Below, in pieces: positions 50,998-59,599 of a DNA stretch of 64,000 bases. Numbering within the stretch: position 1 is the first letter of the stretch; every line of letters begins with the position of its first letter. The DNA lies in the NCBI GenBank assembly GCA_964537825.1, contig CAZIDL010000001.1, positions 78,810 through 142,809 on the forward strand, given 5' to 3'. A program made the translations under genes and the position numbers. The notes under the pieces are model-generated. The model was not told the origin of the DNA. It was given only the letters and a program-made list of their open reading frames with translations, and did no database searches. Source of the stretch: CAZIDL01 sp964537825. GTDB lineage: Bacteria; Bacteroidota; Bacteroidia; Flavobacteriales_D; CAYVSK01.

Positions 50998-51450
50998 TCA
51001 ATCGAAGTCCGGATCCGGAGCCTTCATGTATTCCTTCTGCTTGGGTTTGATGTGTTCCACGAAGAGCACGTTCACCAATTTCTCCTTTTCGTCGGTCACT
51101 TTGGGACCGGCTATCCCGTTCACGATCTCAAAGTCGACCTCTGGATGCTTGAATTTATATCCCAATTCCTCATAGGTGGAATCCGATACCATCAGATGGA
51201 CATTCTGAACCACGCCGCTCTTGACCTTGGCCTTCCCCATATAACAGTTGGCACGATCGCCTTTGCGGACCGTGACCACGACGTTCTCGTGGACGCCGTT
51301 CTCTACATTTTTGGCTCCCCTTTGTTCAAAGACCTCGATGTATTCTCGATAACAGCTCTTAGCCTTATCTTTAGCTCCGTTCTTTTGGGCAATGCTCGGA
51401 TCACAGAAAAAGAGGAGGACCAAGATGATGGCATAAAGGATCGGTCTCAT
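50998..51450 (-). CDS. conserved secreted protein of unknown function
   Basis: 150 residues. A signal peptide (YAIILVLLFFCDPSIAQ) precedes a compact domain: SCYREYIEVFEQRGAKNVENG, HENVVVTVRKGDRANCYMGKAKVKSG, then EELGYKFKHPEVDFEIVNG. It has two Cys in the mature part that could pair. I have the impression that similar short proteins occur in other Flavobacteriales but know no function. It lies 33 bases upstream of thyA on the same strand, so it might be the first gene of that unit. Confidence 0.75.
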   Translation of the reverse strand: MRPILYAIILVLLFFCDPSIAQKNGAKDKAKSCYREYIEVFEQRGAKNVENGVHENVVVTVRKGDRANCYMGKAKVKSGVVQNVHLMVSDSTYEELGYKFKHPEVDFEIVNGIAGPKVTDEKEKLVNVLFVEHIKPKQKEYMKAPDPDFD

Positions 51451-51471
51451 GGCATCCCTGCTTTACGAGCT

Positions 51472-51479
51472 TAAAGGTA
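51472..51479 (-). promoter_or_regulatory. possible -7 element of the unknown secreted gene
   Basis: Minus-strand TACCTTTA differs from TAnnTTTG in the last base and ends 21 bases before the ATG at 51450. Confidence 0.3.
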
Positions 51480-51517
51480 ATAAGGACCGCCGGACCTTCA
51501 TCGCTTTGGATTTTTTG

Positions 51518-51525
51518 TAAGTTTG
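51518..51525 (+). promoter_or_regulatory. putative -7 promoter element of gmhA
   Basis: TAAGTTTG fits TAnnTTTG and lies 24 bases before the ATG at 51550. A TTTG at 51505-51508 is too close (9 bases) for a normal -33 element. Confidence 0.4.
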
Positions 51526-51549
51526 AAAAAGTTATGCGGAACTAGCTAT

Positions 51550-52128
51550 ATGATCGTCGAAGATCATTTCAAACAAGCGCGGAAGCTCTTCGATAAATTC
51601 ATGGATGAAGAGCGGAACTTCCGGTCGATCGAAGAGGCCGGAGATCTGCTCGCAAGCTGTTTGAAGAGCGGGAATAAGGTGTATGCTTGTGGGAATGGTG
51701 GCTCGCTCTGCGATGCTATGCATTTTGCGGAGGAGATGACCGGGAACTTTCGGGAGGATCGCTCCCCTTTTCCTGCTATAGCTATTGCTGACCCTGCCCA
51801 TATTACCTGTACCTCGAACGATTTCGGTTTCGAACAAGTGTTTTCCCGCTACATTGAAGCCTTCGGTGTACGGGGCGATGTCCTGCTGGCTATAAGCACT
51901 AGCGGGAATTCCCGGAACGTGCTCAACGGCGTTAACACCGCTAAGAAAAAGGGGGTCAAGGTCATCGGCCTGACCGGAAAGAACGGCGGCGAACTTTCCT
52001 ATTCTGCTGATATCGAGATCCGCGCCCCCTATTCCGACCACTCCGACCACGCTCAGGAACTCCACATCACGATCATTCACTCCCTCATCCAGTACGTTGA
52101 ACAACGAATGGACCAAGAAGAGGGATAA
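51550..52128 (+). CDS. SIS-domain phosphoheptose isomerase-like protein
   Basis: 192 residues. The SIS sugar-isomerase fold is seen in KVYACGNGGSLCDAMHFAEEMTGNF (sugar-phosphate loop) and LLAISTSGNSRNVLNGV. This matches GmhA (sedoheptulose-7-phosphate to D-glycero-D-manno-heptose-7-phosphate), needed for LPS inner-core heptose, and its close relatives. The preserved HITIIHSLIQYVEQRM tail fits GmhA. No other heptose gene is nearby, so the exact substrate is inferred. An upstream TTG would lie in the promoter; ATG 51550 is preferred. The next gene starts directly after the stop. Confidence 0.88.
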   Translation: MIVEDHFKQARKLFDKFMDEERNFRSIEEAGDLLASCLKSGNKVYACGNGGSLCDAMHFAEEMTGNFREDRSPFPAIAIADPAHITCTSNDFGFEQVFSRYIEAFGVRGDVLLAISTSGNSRNVLNGVNTAKKKGVKVIGLTGKNGGELSYSADIEIRAPYSDHSDHAQELHITIIHSLIQYVEQRMDQEEG

Positions 52129-53667
52129 ATGCTCATTCATACTTATGGGAGTGCGGTGTACGGGGTGCAAGCCATCCCGATCACCATCGAAGTATCCATC
52201 GGTCAGGGAGTGAATTTCTTTCTCGTCGGGCTCCCTGATAGTGCGGTCAAAGAAAGCCAGCAACGGATCGAATCCGCTGTTGGCTCGGCCGGTTATCGCG
52301 TACCGGGGAAGAAGATCGTTATCAACATGGCCCCTGCTGATATCCGGAAGGAAGGGTCGTCCTATGATCTTCCACTGGCTATGGGTTTATTGGCGGCTTC
52401 CGGCCAAATAGTGGGAGCGGCAATGGACCAGTATTTGATGATGGGCGAGCTATCGCTCGATGGCTCCCTACGTCCGATACGGGGGGCTCTTCCGATCGCG
52501 GTACGGGCCCGTGACGATGGCTTCGAAGGCCTCGTTCTGCCTGCCGACAATGCGGCTGAAGCTGCAGTGGTCGATGGCATCGGGATCTATGGTGCCAGAC
52601 ATATAAGCGAGGTCATTTCCCATTTTGATGATGGGGATCCGATGCGGTCGCTCGAGGCACCCAAAAGAAGGCTCCCTTCTTCAGGTAGTATCTCCGAAGA
52701 AGCTGATATGGCTGATGTGAAAGGGCAGGAGAATGTTAAGCGGGCTATGGAGATCGCGGCCGCAGGTGGTCACAACTTGTTACTGATCGGACCGCCTGGA
52801 GTGGGTAAGACCATGCTCGCAAAGCGACTTCCCTCCATCCTCCCAGTACTTTCGATGGAAGAGGCATTAGAGACCACCAAGATCCATTCCGTGGCCGGAA
52901 AATTGCCCGGGAATGAAGGGTTGATGAGCGAACGGCCCTTTAGAGCCCCTCATCATACCATCAGCGATGTTGCTCTGGTGGGAGGGGGGAGCGATCCCAT
53001 GCCCGGTGAGATCTCACTTGCTCACAATGGGGTGCTCTTCCTGGATGAACTTCCGGAGTTCAAGCGGGCAGTATTGGAAGTGCTCCGCCAGCCTCTCGAG
53101 GATCGGAAGGTCACCATATCCCGGGCAGCTGTCACTGTCGATTATCCCGCCAGCTTCATGATGGTGGCTTCCATGAACCCGACACCCAGTGGGGACCATT
53201 ACGATCCCAGCGATCCCAACGCCGACCCTGAATGGAAGGTCCAGCGTTACATGAGCCGTGTATCAGGACCTTTGCTCGACCGGATCGACCTGCACGTAGA
53301 GGTCGATCCCGTCCCCTTTGACCAATTGTCGGAAAGAAGGACCGGGGAGAACAGCAAGGAGATCCGGGAACGGGTCGAAAGGGCGCGCACCCAACAGGAG
53401 GAACGGTACGAAAACGCCGCAGGCGTCCACAATAATGCTCAACTATCCCCTAAGATGCAACAGCGCTATTGCGAGCTCGATGAGGAGGGGGAGCGGATCC
53501 TTAAGGATATCTTGGAGAAGCTCGGTTTTTCGGCACGCTCTTATGCACGTGTGCTCAAGGTCGCTCGAACGATAGCCGACCTGGAAGGGGCCACGGACAT
53601 CGCACCTACCCACGTGCGGGAAGCAGTGCAGTATCGGGCTTTGGACCGACAAATGAACAATGGCTGA
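52129..53667 (+). CDS. YifB/ComM-family Mg-chelatase-like AAA ATPase
   Basis: 512 residues. The N-terminal LonC-like part has GVQAIPITIEVSIGQGVNFFLVGLPDSAVKESQQR. The AAA+ core has Walker A LLIGPPGVGKTMLAKRLPS, RAPHHTISDVALVGGG, Walker B GVLFLDELPEFKRAVLEVLRQ and the ASMNPTP sensor region. A C-terminal Mg-chelatase subdomain follows (SARSYARVLKVARTIADLEG). ComM is a hexameric branch-migration helicase that helps integrate DNA in natural transformation, and homologues are widespread even in non-competent species. It follows gmhA with no gap (TAAATG). Confidence 0.93.
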   Translation: MLIHTYGSAVYGVQAIPITIEVSIGQGVNFFLVGLPDSAVKESQQRIESAVGSAGYRVPGKKIVINMAPADIRKEGSSYDLPLAMGLLAASGQIVGAAMDQYLMMGELSLDGSLRPIRGALPIAVRARDDGFEGLVLPADNAAEAAVVDGIGIYGARHISEVISHFDDGDPMRSLEAPKRRLPSSGSISEEADMADVKGQENVKRAMEIAAAGGHNLLLIGPPGVGKTMLAKRLPSILPVLSMEEALETTKIHSVAGKLPGNEGLMSERPFRAPHHTISDVALVGGGSDPMPGEISLAHNGVLFLDELPEFKRAVLEVLRQPLEDRKVTISRAAVTVDYPASFMMVASMNPTPSGDHYDPSDPNADPEWKVQRYMSRVSGPLLDRIDLHVEVDPVPFDQLSERRTGENSKEIRERVERARTQQEERYENAAGVHNNAQLSPKMQQRYCELDEEGERILKDILEKLGFSARSYARVLKVARTIADLEGATDIAPTHVREAVQYRALDRQMNNG

Positions 53668-53674
53668 ACTGGCT

Positions 53675-53682
53675 TACCTTTG
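53675..53682 (+). promoter_or_regulatory. putative -7 promoter element of the esterase gene
   Basis: TACCTTTG fits TAnnTTTG and ends exactly 5 bases before ATG 53688, the same spacing as at mgtE. The transcript would be leaderless. Confidence 0.5.
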
Positions 53683-53687
53683 TGCGT

Positions 53688-55169
53688 ATGATGTGCAAAA
53701 AGCTTTTCCTCGGTTTCCTTGCCGTTTTCGGCCCTTTATTCCTCAAAGAAGGATGGGGGCAATCCCTTCAACAGGTCAACAGTTTCGGTTCCAACCCCGG
53801 GGATCTTCGGATGTACGAGTACGAGCCAAATCCTCAACCTCAAGGTCAAGTACCGCTTTTGGTGGTCTTTCACGGCTGTGGGCAATCGGCCAATAGTTAT
53901 TTCAATGATACCGAATGGTACCGTCTGGCAGACCGTTACGGGTTCTACCTCCTTTTCCCCGAGCAGAAGACCATTAACAATTCTGCTAATTGCTTCAATT
54001 GGTTCCTGTCATCCGACCAACAAAGAGGGAGTGGAGAGGCCAAGTCCGTTCGTCAGATGGTCGATCGAATGAAGACGGATCATGCGATCGATAACGGGTC
54101 GGTCTATGTCACGGGCCTCTCTGCTGGAGGAGCTATGACCGCCGTGATGATGGCTTGTTATCCGGAGGTTTTCAGTGCGGGAGCTGTGATGGCCGGTCTC
54201 CCTTATAAGGCGGCCTCTGACTTTAGCAGGGCGCAAAAGGCCATGAACGGAAAGGTCGACAGCACGCCCTCAGAATGGAAGAACCTTGCCGAAAACGCCT
54301 ACAGTTCCTACAATGGGGATTATCCGAAGTTGGCCACCTTTCATGGAAGTTCGGACGGGACCGTTGATCCGGTGAACGCTCGTGAATTGATGGAACAGTG
54401 GACCGCTGTTCACGGTGCCGATCAAACCGTCGACCGAACCCAATACGAGATCGCTGGAGCTTCCTCGGTGACCCGTGAAAATTATTCCAACGGTAGTGGT
54501 TCCATTGTCGTAAGCCGTTATACGGTGCAGGGAATGGACCACGGGATCCCTGTGGACCCAGGCAATCCCCTATGCAAAGGAAAGGGGGGGAGCATTGGAA
54601 CGAACGCTTTCGATGTCGAGCTTTTCTCTTCCTATTGGGCTGCCCGCTTTTTTGGGATCATCCCTTACGCTGAGGTCATGGGACCTACGGCTGTGAATAC
54701 CGGGCAACAAGGGGTTGTTTTCTCCACGCCTTCTGTGCAAGGTTCTAGCTGGAATTGGGAAGTTCCGTCCGGTGCGAGTATCGTGTCCGGGCAGGGGACC
54801 GATTCCATCGAAGTGGATTGGGGGTCTCAAACGGGCTATGTTAAGGTTACGCGCACGGACAGTAATGGGTGTGTAGGTTTGCCGGACAGCATGGCCGTTG
54901 GCTTAACGGGTATCGAGAGCCATCGGGAATTGCCTGACGGAGTTCGTTTCCTAGGCCCTAATCCTTCCGATCATGGCTTCCGTATAAGGCTCGATGCCAG
55001 CAGTAAGGAGGCTGTCCGCCTGAAGCTCTACGATGGGAGCGGACAACAACTTTCGCTTTCCCCGGACGTGTTAACTCCAGGGGCTATCCTTCATTTCGGT
55101 CGTGAGCTTGATCCCGGCTTTTATCACTTGCGGGTCGGCGATGGATCGCGTTCTCTGATCGTTCGGTGA
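53688..55169 (+). CDS. secreted PHB-depolymerase-type esterase with T9SS sorting domain
   Basis: 493 residues. Signal peptide (KLFLGFLAVFGPLFL). The alpha/beta-hydrolase domain (about 40-320) has the oxyanion sequence VVFHGCGQSANSY, the nucleophile elbow VTGLSAGGAMTAVMM (Ser), an Asp in HGSSDGTVDPVNARE and a His in VQGMDHGIPVDP. This is the LpqC / PHB-depolymerase / feruloyl-esterase-like family, and the substrate could be polyester or plant phenolic esters. A beta-sandwich follows (about 325-400), then a C-terminal T9SS sorting domain (FLGPNPSDHGFRI, LKLYDGSGQQL, GFYHLRVGDGS). Starts 53688 or 53691 are both ATG; a GTG at 53682 is less likely. Confidence 0.9.
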   Translation: MMCKKLFLGFLAVFGPLFLKEGWGQSLQQVNSFGSNPGDLRMYEYEPNPQPQGQVPLLVVFHGCGQSANSYFNDTEWYRLADRYGFYLLFPEQKTINNSANCFNWFLSSDQQRGSGEAKSVRQMVDRMKTDHAIDNGSVYVTGLSAGGAMTAVMMACYPEVFSAGAVMAGLPYKAASDFSRAQKAMNGKVDSTPSEWKNLAENAYSSYNGDYPKLATFHGSSDGTVDPVNARELMEQWTAVHGADQTVDRTQYEIAGASSVTRENYSNGSGSIVVSRYTVQGMDHGIPVDPGNPLCKGKGGSIGTNAFDVELFSSYWAARFFGIIPYAEVMGPTAVNTGQQGVVFSTPSVQGSSWNWEVPSGASIVSGQGTDSIEVDWGSQTGYVKVTRTDSNGCVGLPDSMAVGLTGIESHRELPDGVRFLGPNPSDHGFRIRLDASSKEAVRLKLYDGSGQQLSLSPDVLTPGAILHFGRELDPGFYHLRVGDGSRSLIVR

Positions 55170-55175
55170 ACCGGT

Positions 55176-58100
55176 TCAGAGTCCCTCACTTCCAGGCTTT
55201 CCGTGGCAGTGCTTGTACTTCTTCCCACTTCCACAGGGGCATGGTTCGTTCCGTCCGGGTTTCTTTTCTACGGTGACCGGCTCTGCTTTTCCTTCCTTTT
55301 CCTGTTGAGCCGCTGCTTGCTGTTGGTCCCCGTTCGCAAGGGTGCTTTCCCGGGAGGTCTGTATTCGGTCCAGGTCGCTGGGTTGACTGACCTCGTCCGC
55401 GTCCTGCACCTCCTCCTCAGAGCTGGCAGGTAGGCTCGATTTGACAAGGAAGGAGCTGATGTCCTTGTTCATCCGGATCAGCATGTTCTTGAAGAGGTTG
55501 AAGGACTCGAACTTGTAGACCAGTACCGGGTCCTTCTGCTCGTATTGAGCACTCTGTTGAACGGATTGTCGGAGGTCGTCCATCTCGCGCAGATGTTCCT
55601 TCCAGTTCTCATCGATGGTGGAGAGGATCACGCTCTTCTCTACGGCCGTACTCAGGGACTCTCCTTCGGTATCGTAGGCTTCTTTCAGGTCCGCGACCAC
55701 CCTTATCTCCTTGATACCGTCCGTAAAGGGGACCACGATGTTCTGGTACTGGTCTCCTTGCTCTTCATACACGCTTTTCAGGACAGGGTAAGCTTGTTCC
55801 GCGACCCTTTTGCATCGGTACTGGTAATGATCCCAGGCCACTTTATAGAGTTCATTACCGAGGCTTTCAGGATCACGGTCCAGGAAGGCTTGTTCTTCGA
55901 AGGGGGACTCGAGGGATAGCACTCGCAGGAGCTCCATTTTGAAACCTTCGAGATCACCTGCTTCCTGATATTCCTGGACGATACTTTCACAGGTCTCTTT
56001 GAAGATGTTGGCCACGTCGAGCTTGAGTCGCTCTCCAAAAAGCGCATGACGGCGTTTGGTATAGATAACCTCCCGTTGGGAGTTCATCACGTCGTCGTAT
56101 TCGAGGAGTTTCTTCCGGATCCCGAAGTTGTTCTCCTCTACTTTTTTCTGGGCCCGTTCGATCGATTTGGTGATCATGGAGTGGGTGATCACTTCGCCTT
56201 CCTGGATGCCCATTCGGTCCATGGCCTTGGAGATCCGTTCCGAGCCAAAGAGGCGCATCAGGCGGTCTTCAAGCGAGACAAAGAATTGACTGGATCCGGG
56301 ATCGCCTTGGCGCCCGGCCCTTCCCCGGAGCTGTCGGTCGACCCTTCGTGCGTCGTGCCTTTCGGTCCCGAGGATAGCCAGTCCGCCAGCTTCCCGCACC
56401 CCTTCCCCGAGTTTGATGTCCGTTCCGCGGCCGGCCATGTTGGTCGCGATGGTCACCGTTCCTTTTTGTCCGGCCTGGGCTACGATATCGGCTTCTTGTT
56501 GGTGCCTTTTAGCATTGAGGACGTTATGCTGTATCTTTTTCTGCTTCAGCATCCGGCTCAGGAGCTCAGATATCTCCACGGAAGTCGTTCCTACGAGCAC
56601 TGGCCTTCCGATCCCCTGGAGCCTTTCGATCTCCTCGATCACAGCGTTGAATTTCTCCCGCTGGGTCTTGAAGACCAGGTCCTCCTTGTCTTCCCGGATG
56701 ACGGGTTCATGGGTTGGAATGACCACCACGTCGAGGCTGTAGATGTTCCAGAATTCGCCCGCTTCCGTTTCGGCCGTTCCCGTCATTCCAGCAAGTTTGT
56801 GGTATTTGCGGAAATAATTCTGGAGCGTGATGGAAGCGTAGGTCTGGGTAGCAGCTTCGATCTCCACGTTCTCCTTGGATTCGATCGCCTGATGGAGTCC
56901 GTCGCTATAACGGCGTCCTTCCAGCACACGGCCTGTTTGCTCGTCCACGATCTTGACCTGCCCGTCCATGATCACGTAGTCCACGTCCTTCTCGAACATG
57001 GTGTAAGCCTTCAGGAGCTGGTCGATCGTGTGAATGCGCTCCGCCTTTACCGCGTGCTCCTGCATCAGTTCGTCCTTCTGCTTCTGCTTCTCCTCCTCGT
57101 CCATCTCGGCGTTATCGAGCTTCGCGATCTCAGCGCCGATATCCGGCATGATGTAGAAGTTGGGGTCCTGAGCCTCTTCGGTTATCAGTTCGATCCCTTT
57201 CTCCTTCAGCTCGATGGAATTCTGTTTTTCCTCGATCACGAAGTAAAGCTCAGGGTCCACCGTGTTGCGCATCTCTTTGGCGCTGTCCTGGAGGTAGAAG
57301 TTCTCCGTTTTGGTGAGCTGGGTCTGAACGCCGGGTTCGCTGAGGAACTTGATCAGGGCTTTATGCTTAGGAAGCCCCCTGTAAGCACGGAGCAAAGCCA
57401 AGCTTCCCTCGTTGATGGTCTTTTTGTCAGCGTCCGGTTCGTTGAGCTGTTTGAGCTTTTGCTTGGCTTCGGTGAGGAGATCATTGACCAGCTTTTGCTG
57501 GGCTTTAACGAGCTTTTCTACCTTGGGTTTGAGGTCGTCGAACTGCTCTTCGTTATTCCCTTGGGTCGTAGGGCCTGAGATCAGGAGGGGGGTCCGGGCG
57601 TCGTCGATCAGTACCGAATCGACTTCGTCGACGATGGCGTAATGGTGCTTGCGCTGGACGAGATCCTCGGGGTCTCCGGCCATGTTGTCCCGCAGGTGGT
57701 CGAACCCGTATTCGTTGTTGGTGCCGTAGGTGACGTCGGCTTGATAGGCTGCTTTCCGTTCCGGGGAGTTGGGTTGGTAACGGTCCACACAGTCCACTCG
57801 CATCTCGTGGAACTCAAAGAGCGGCCCCATCCATTCAGCATCCCTTCGGGCCAAGTAATCGTTCACAGTAATGAGCTGGGCGCCACGTTCCGCTAGCGCG
57901 TTGAGGTAGAGGGGAAGCGTGGCGACGAGGGTTTTCCCTTCTCCGGTCTGCATCTCAGCGATCTTCCCTTGATGAAGGGCGATCCCGCCCATGATCTGGA
58001 CGTCGTAGTGGACCATGTCCCATTTCACTTCCTTGCCAGCAGCGTCCCATTCGTTGTACCAATAAGCCTTATCTCCCTCGATCTCGACGTATTCCTTTTT

Positions 58101-58535
58101 GGCCGCCATGTCCCGATCGTGGTCGGTGGCGGTCAATTCCAGGCTTTCGTTGTGAAAGAATCGATCGGCTGTCTCCTTAACGACCGCAAAGGCTTGCGGC
58201 AAAAGTTCCTCGAGGATCTCTTCGATCTTCTCGTCCACCTCCTTTTCGATCCGGTCGACCTCCTCGTAGATGTTCTCTTTCTCCTCGATCTCCATCTCAG
58301 GGGCTTCCTCCACCTTCTTCCGCAAGCTTTCAGCCTCTTCCTGTTTCTCCCGGATCCCATCCCGGATGCGTTCTTTGAACTCGGCGGTCTTTCCCCTCAG
58401 CTCATCGTTACTGAGCGAACGGAGTTTCTCGAATTCTTCGTTGGTGCGGTCGACGAGGGGCTGAAGGGCTTTGATGTCCTTGCTCTGCTTGTCGCCGAAG
58501 ATCTTTTTAAGAACGCTGTTGACGGTTCCCATCAT
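55176..58535 (-). CDS. secA: preprotein translocase ATPase SecA (large Bacteroidota form)
   Basis: 1119 residues, about 220 longer than E. coli SecA. Walker A IAEMQTGEGKTLVATLPLYL lies near 195, and the NBD1 motif IVDEVDSVLIDDARTPLLISG and NBD2 TNMAGRGTDIKLG with RQLRGRAGRQGDPGSSQFF are intact. Two insertions stand out: a charged coiled coil at about 60-105 (KQEEAESLRKKVEEAPEMEI) and about 45 residues before the Walker A region. A third lies at about 325-400. The C-terminus has the zinc-binding EPCPCGSGKKYKHCHG that contacts SecB and ribosomes. It drives export of secreted proteins, including the T9SS cargo here. ATG 58532 is an alternative start. Confidence 0.97.
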   Translation of the reverse strand: MMGTVNSVLKKIFGDKQSKDIKALQPLVDRTNEEFEKLRSLSNDELRGKTAEFKERIRDGIREKQEEAESLRKKVEEAPEMEIEEKENIYEEVDRIEKEVDEKIEEILEELLPQAFAVVKETADRFFHNESLELTATDHDRDMAAKKEYVEIEGDKAYWYNEWDAAGKEVKWDMVHYDVQIMGGIALHQGKIAEMQTGEGKTLVATLPLYLNALAERGAQLITVNDYLARRDAEWMGPLFEFHEMRVDCVDRYQPNSPERKAAYQADVTYGTNNEYGFDHLRDNMAGDPEDLVQRKHHYAIVDEVDSVLIDDARTPLLISGPTTQGNNEEQFDDLKPKVEKLVKAQQKLVNDLLTEAKQKLKQLNEPDADKKTINEGSLALLRAYRGLPKHKALIKFLSEPGVQTQLTKTENFYLQDSAKEMRNTVDPELYFVIEEKQNSIELKEKGIELITEEAQDPNFYIMPDIGAEIAKLDNAEMDEEEKQKQKDELMQEHAVKAERIHTIDQLLKAYTMFEKDVDYVIMDGQVKIVDEQTGRVLEGRRYSDGLHQAIESKENVEIEAATQTYASITLQNYFRKYHKLAGMTGTAETEAGEFWNIYSLDVVVIPTHEPVIREDKEDLVFKTQREKFNAVIEEIERLQGIGRPVLVGTTSVEISELLSRMLKQKKIQHNVLNAKRHQQEADIVAQAGQKGTVTIATNMAGRGTDIKLGEGVREAGGLAILGTERHDARRVDRQLRGRAGRQGDPGSSQFFVSLEDRLMRLFGSERISKAMDRMGIQEGEVITHSMITKSIERAQKKVEENNFGIRKKLLEYDDVMNSQREVIYTKRRHALFGERLKLDVANIFKETCESIVQEYQEAGDLEGFKMELLRVLSLESPFEEQAFLDRDPESLGNELYKVAWDHYQYRCKRVAEQAYPVLKSVYEEQGDQYQNIVVPFTDGIKEIRVVADLKEAYDTEGESLSTAVEKSVILSTIDENWKEHLREMDDLRQSVQQSAQYEQKDPVLVYKFESFNLFKNMLIRMNKDISSFLVKSSLPASSEEEVQDADEVSQPSDLDRIQTSRESTLANGDQQQAAAQQEKEGKAEPVTVEKKPGRNEPCPCGSGKKYKHCHGKPGSEGL

Positions 58536-58601
58536 AGGCTTATGGAACTCTCGGTTGGAAAGGGAGCTGAAGGAGTGAACGCCCCTTTTTCAGCACCTTT
58601 A

Positions 58602-58609
58602 CAAAGGTA
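58602..58609 (-). promoter_or_regulatory. putative -7 promoter element of secA
   Basis: Minus-strand TACCTTTG fits TAnnTTTG and lies 66 bases before the ATG at 58535. Confidence 0.45.
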
Positions 58610-58689
58610 AGGATATCGCGGCGGGAACGATCGATCCCGCGCATCGGGGAACGATCGTGGAAGAGGGATGAAGGGGAATGGGAAGGGGG

Positions 58690-58911
58690 TCAGTATTCGT
58701 CCTCGTTGAAGAAGAAGTCTTCTTTTGAGGGATAATCAGGCCAAATGTCCTCGATGTTCTCGTATACCTCTCCTTCATCCTCCAGTTCCTGCAAGTTCTC
58801 CACAACTTCGAGCGGAGCTCCCCGGCGCATGGCATAATCGATAAGCTCCTCTTTGGTAGCAGGCCAGGGTGCATCCTCGAGATAAGAAGCGAGTTCTAGC
58901 GTCCAATACAT
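58690..58911 (-). CDS. DUF2795 protein
   Basis: 73 residues, very acidic. The block MYWTLELASYLEDAPWPATK, then ELIDYAMRRGAPLEVVENLQELEDEGEVYENIEDIWPDYPSK, is the typical Bacteroidota DUF2795 pattern, highly conserved and ending in a poly-acidic tail. Function unknown. It lies upstream of secA on the same strand, 154 bases away, with its own possible promoter further upstream. Confidence 0.92.
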   Translation of the reverse strand: MYWTLELASYLEDAPWPATKEELIDYAMRRGAPLEVVENLQELEDEGEVYENIEDIWPDYPSKEDFFFNEDEY

Positions 58912-59050
58912 AAAACGACCCTTTAATTAAGGTGTTCGAAAAGTATGCAAAAATGCGGATCGATCTTGTTCGACCCACGTTAGAACAGCATCAAAGGGCA
59001 ACTGTTCGCTTTGCTTGTTCTTCGGGAACTACGTGGACTTACGGACAAGG

Positions 59051-59599
59051 TTACATCTTCGGTTCCCAGGTTCGTTCCTCAGCTCCTAGCTCTTTGCTGA
59101 GCTTCCTGGAAAGAACGAACAAATGATCGGAGGCACGGTTGAGGTAGCGAAGGATCAGAGGATCCACTTTCTCCTTTTCGTTCAGCTCTTCCACCACTCG
59201 CTCTGCACGTCTGCATACGCATCTTGCGATATGGCAATGCGATACGGCGGGAGCGCCACCTGGAAGAATGAAATGCTGCATTTCCGGTAGCTCCTGGTCC
59301 ATCCGGTCGATAGCTTTTTCCAGTCGCGTCACATCTTCCTCCTTCATGGGTGGGAGTTTTATCTTTTCCTTTTCAGGCTCTGTGGCCAGGATCGCTCCGA
59401 TCGTGAAGAGACGGTCCTGCATTTCGATGAGCTCCTCCTTTTCCGCTTCGCTCATTTCGTGATCCCTTAGGAGCCCGATGTAGGCATTGAGCTCGTCGAC
59501 GGTTCCGTATGCTTCGATACGCAAGTGATGCTTGGGTACTCTTGTGCCGCTAAGCAACGAGGTCTTTCCTCCGTCCCCTTTTCGCGTATAAACCTTCAT
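59051..59599 (-). CDS. PduO-type cob(I)alamin adenosyltransferase
   Basis: 182 residues, a five-helix bundle that makes adenosylcobalamin from ATP and reduced B12. The N-terminal MKVYTRKGDGGKTSLLSG and VPKHHLRIEAYGTVDELNAYIG hold the ATP-binding loop, and ILPGGAPAVSHCHIARCVCRRAER and LRYLNRASDHLFVLSR are the conserved C-terminal motifs. No cobalamin-synthesis gene or riboswitch-like leader is seen. It starts inside the stop codon of the ABC ATPase gene (4-base overlap). Confidence 0.95.
   Translation of the reverse strand: MKVYTRKGDGGKTSLLSGTRVPKHHLRIEAYGTVDELNAYIGLLRDHEMSEAEKEELIEMQDRLFTIGAILATEPEKEKIKLPPMKEEDVTRLEKAIDRMDQELPEMQHFILPGGAPAVSHCHIARCVCRRAERVVEELNEKEKVDPLILRYLNRASDHLFVLSRKLSKELGAEERTWEPKM

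Noticed and set aside
51505..51525. Promoter subclass with TTG nine bases before TAnnTTTG
   Set aside because: The spacing also occurs at 11441-11460 and 45719-45738 on the minus strand, but three cases among a dozen boxes can be chance, and it is half the known -33/-7 distance.
56046..57578. 510-codon plus-strand open frame
   Set aside because: Antisense to secA; its leucine/valine-rich composition is what reverse reading of an acidic gene gives.
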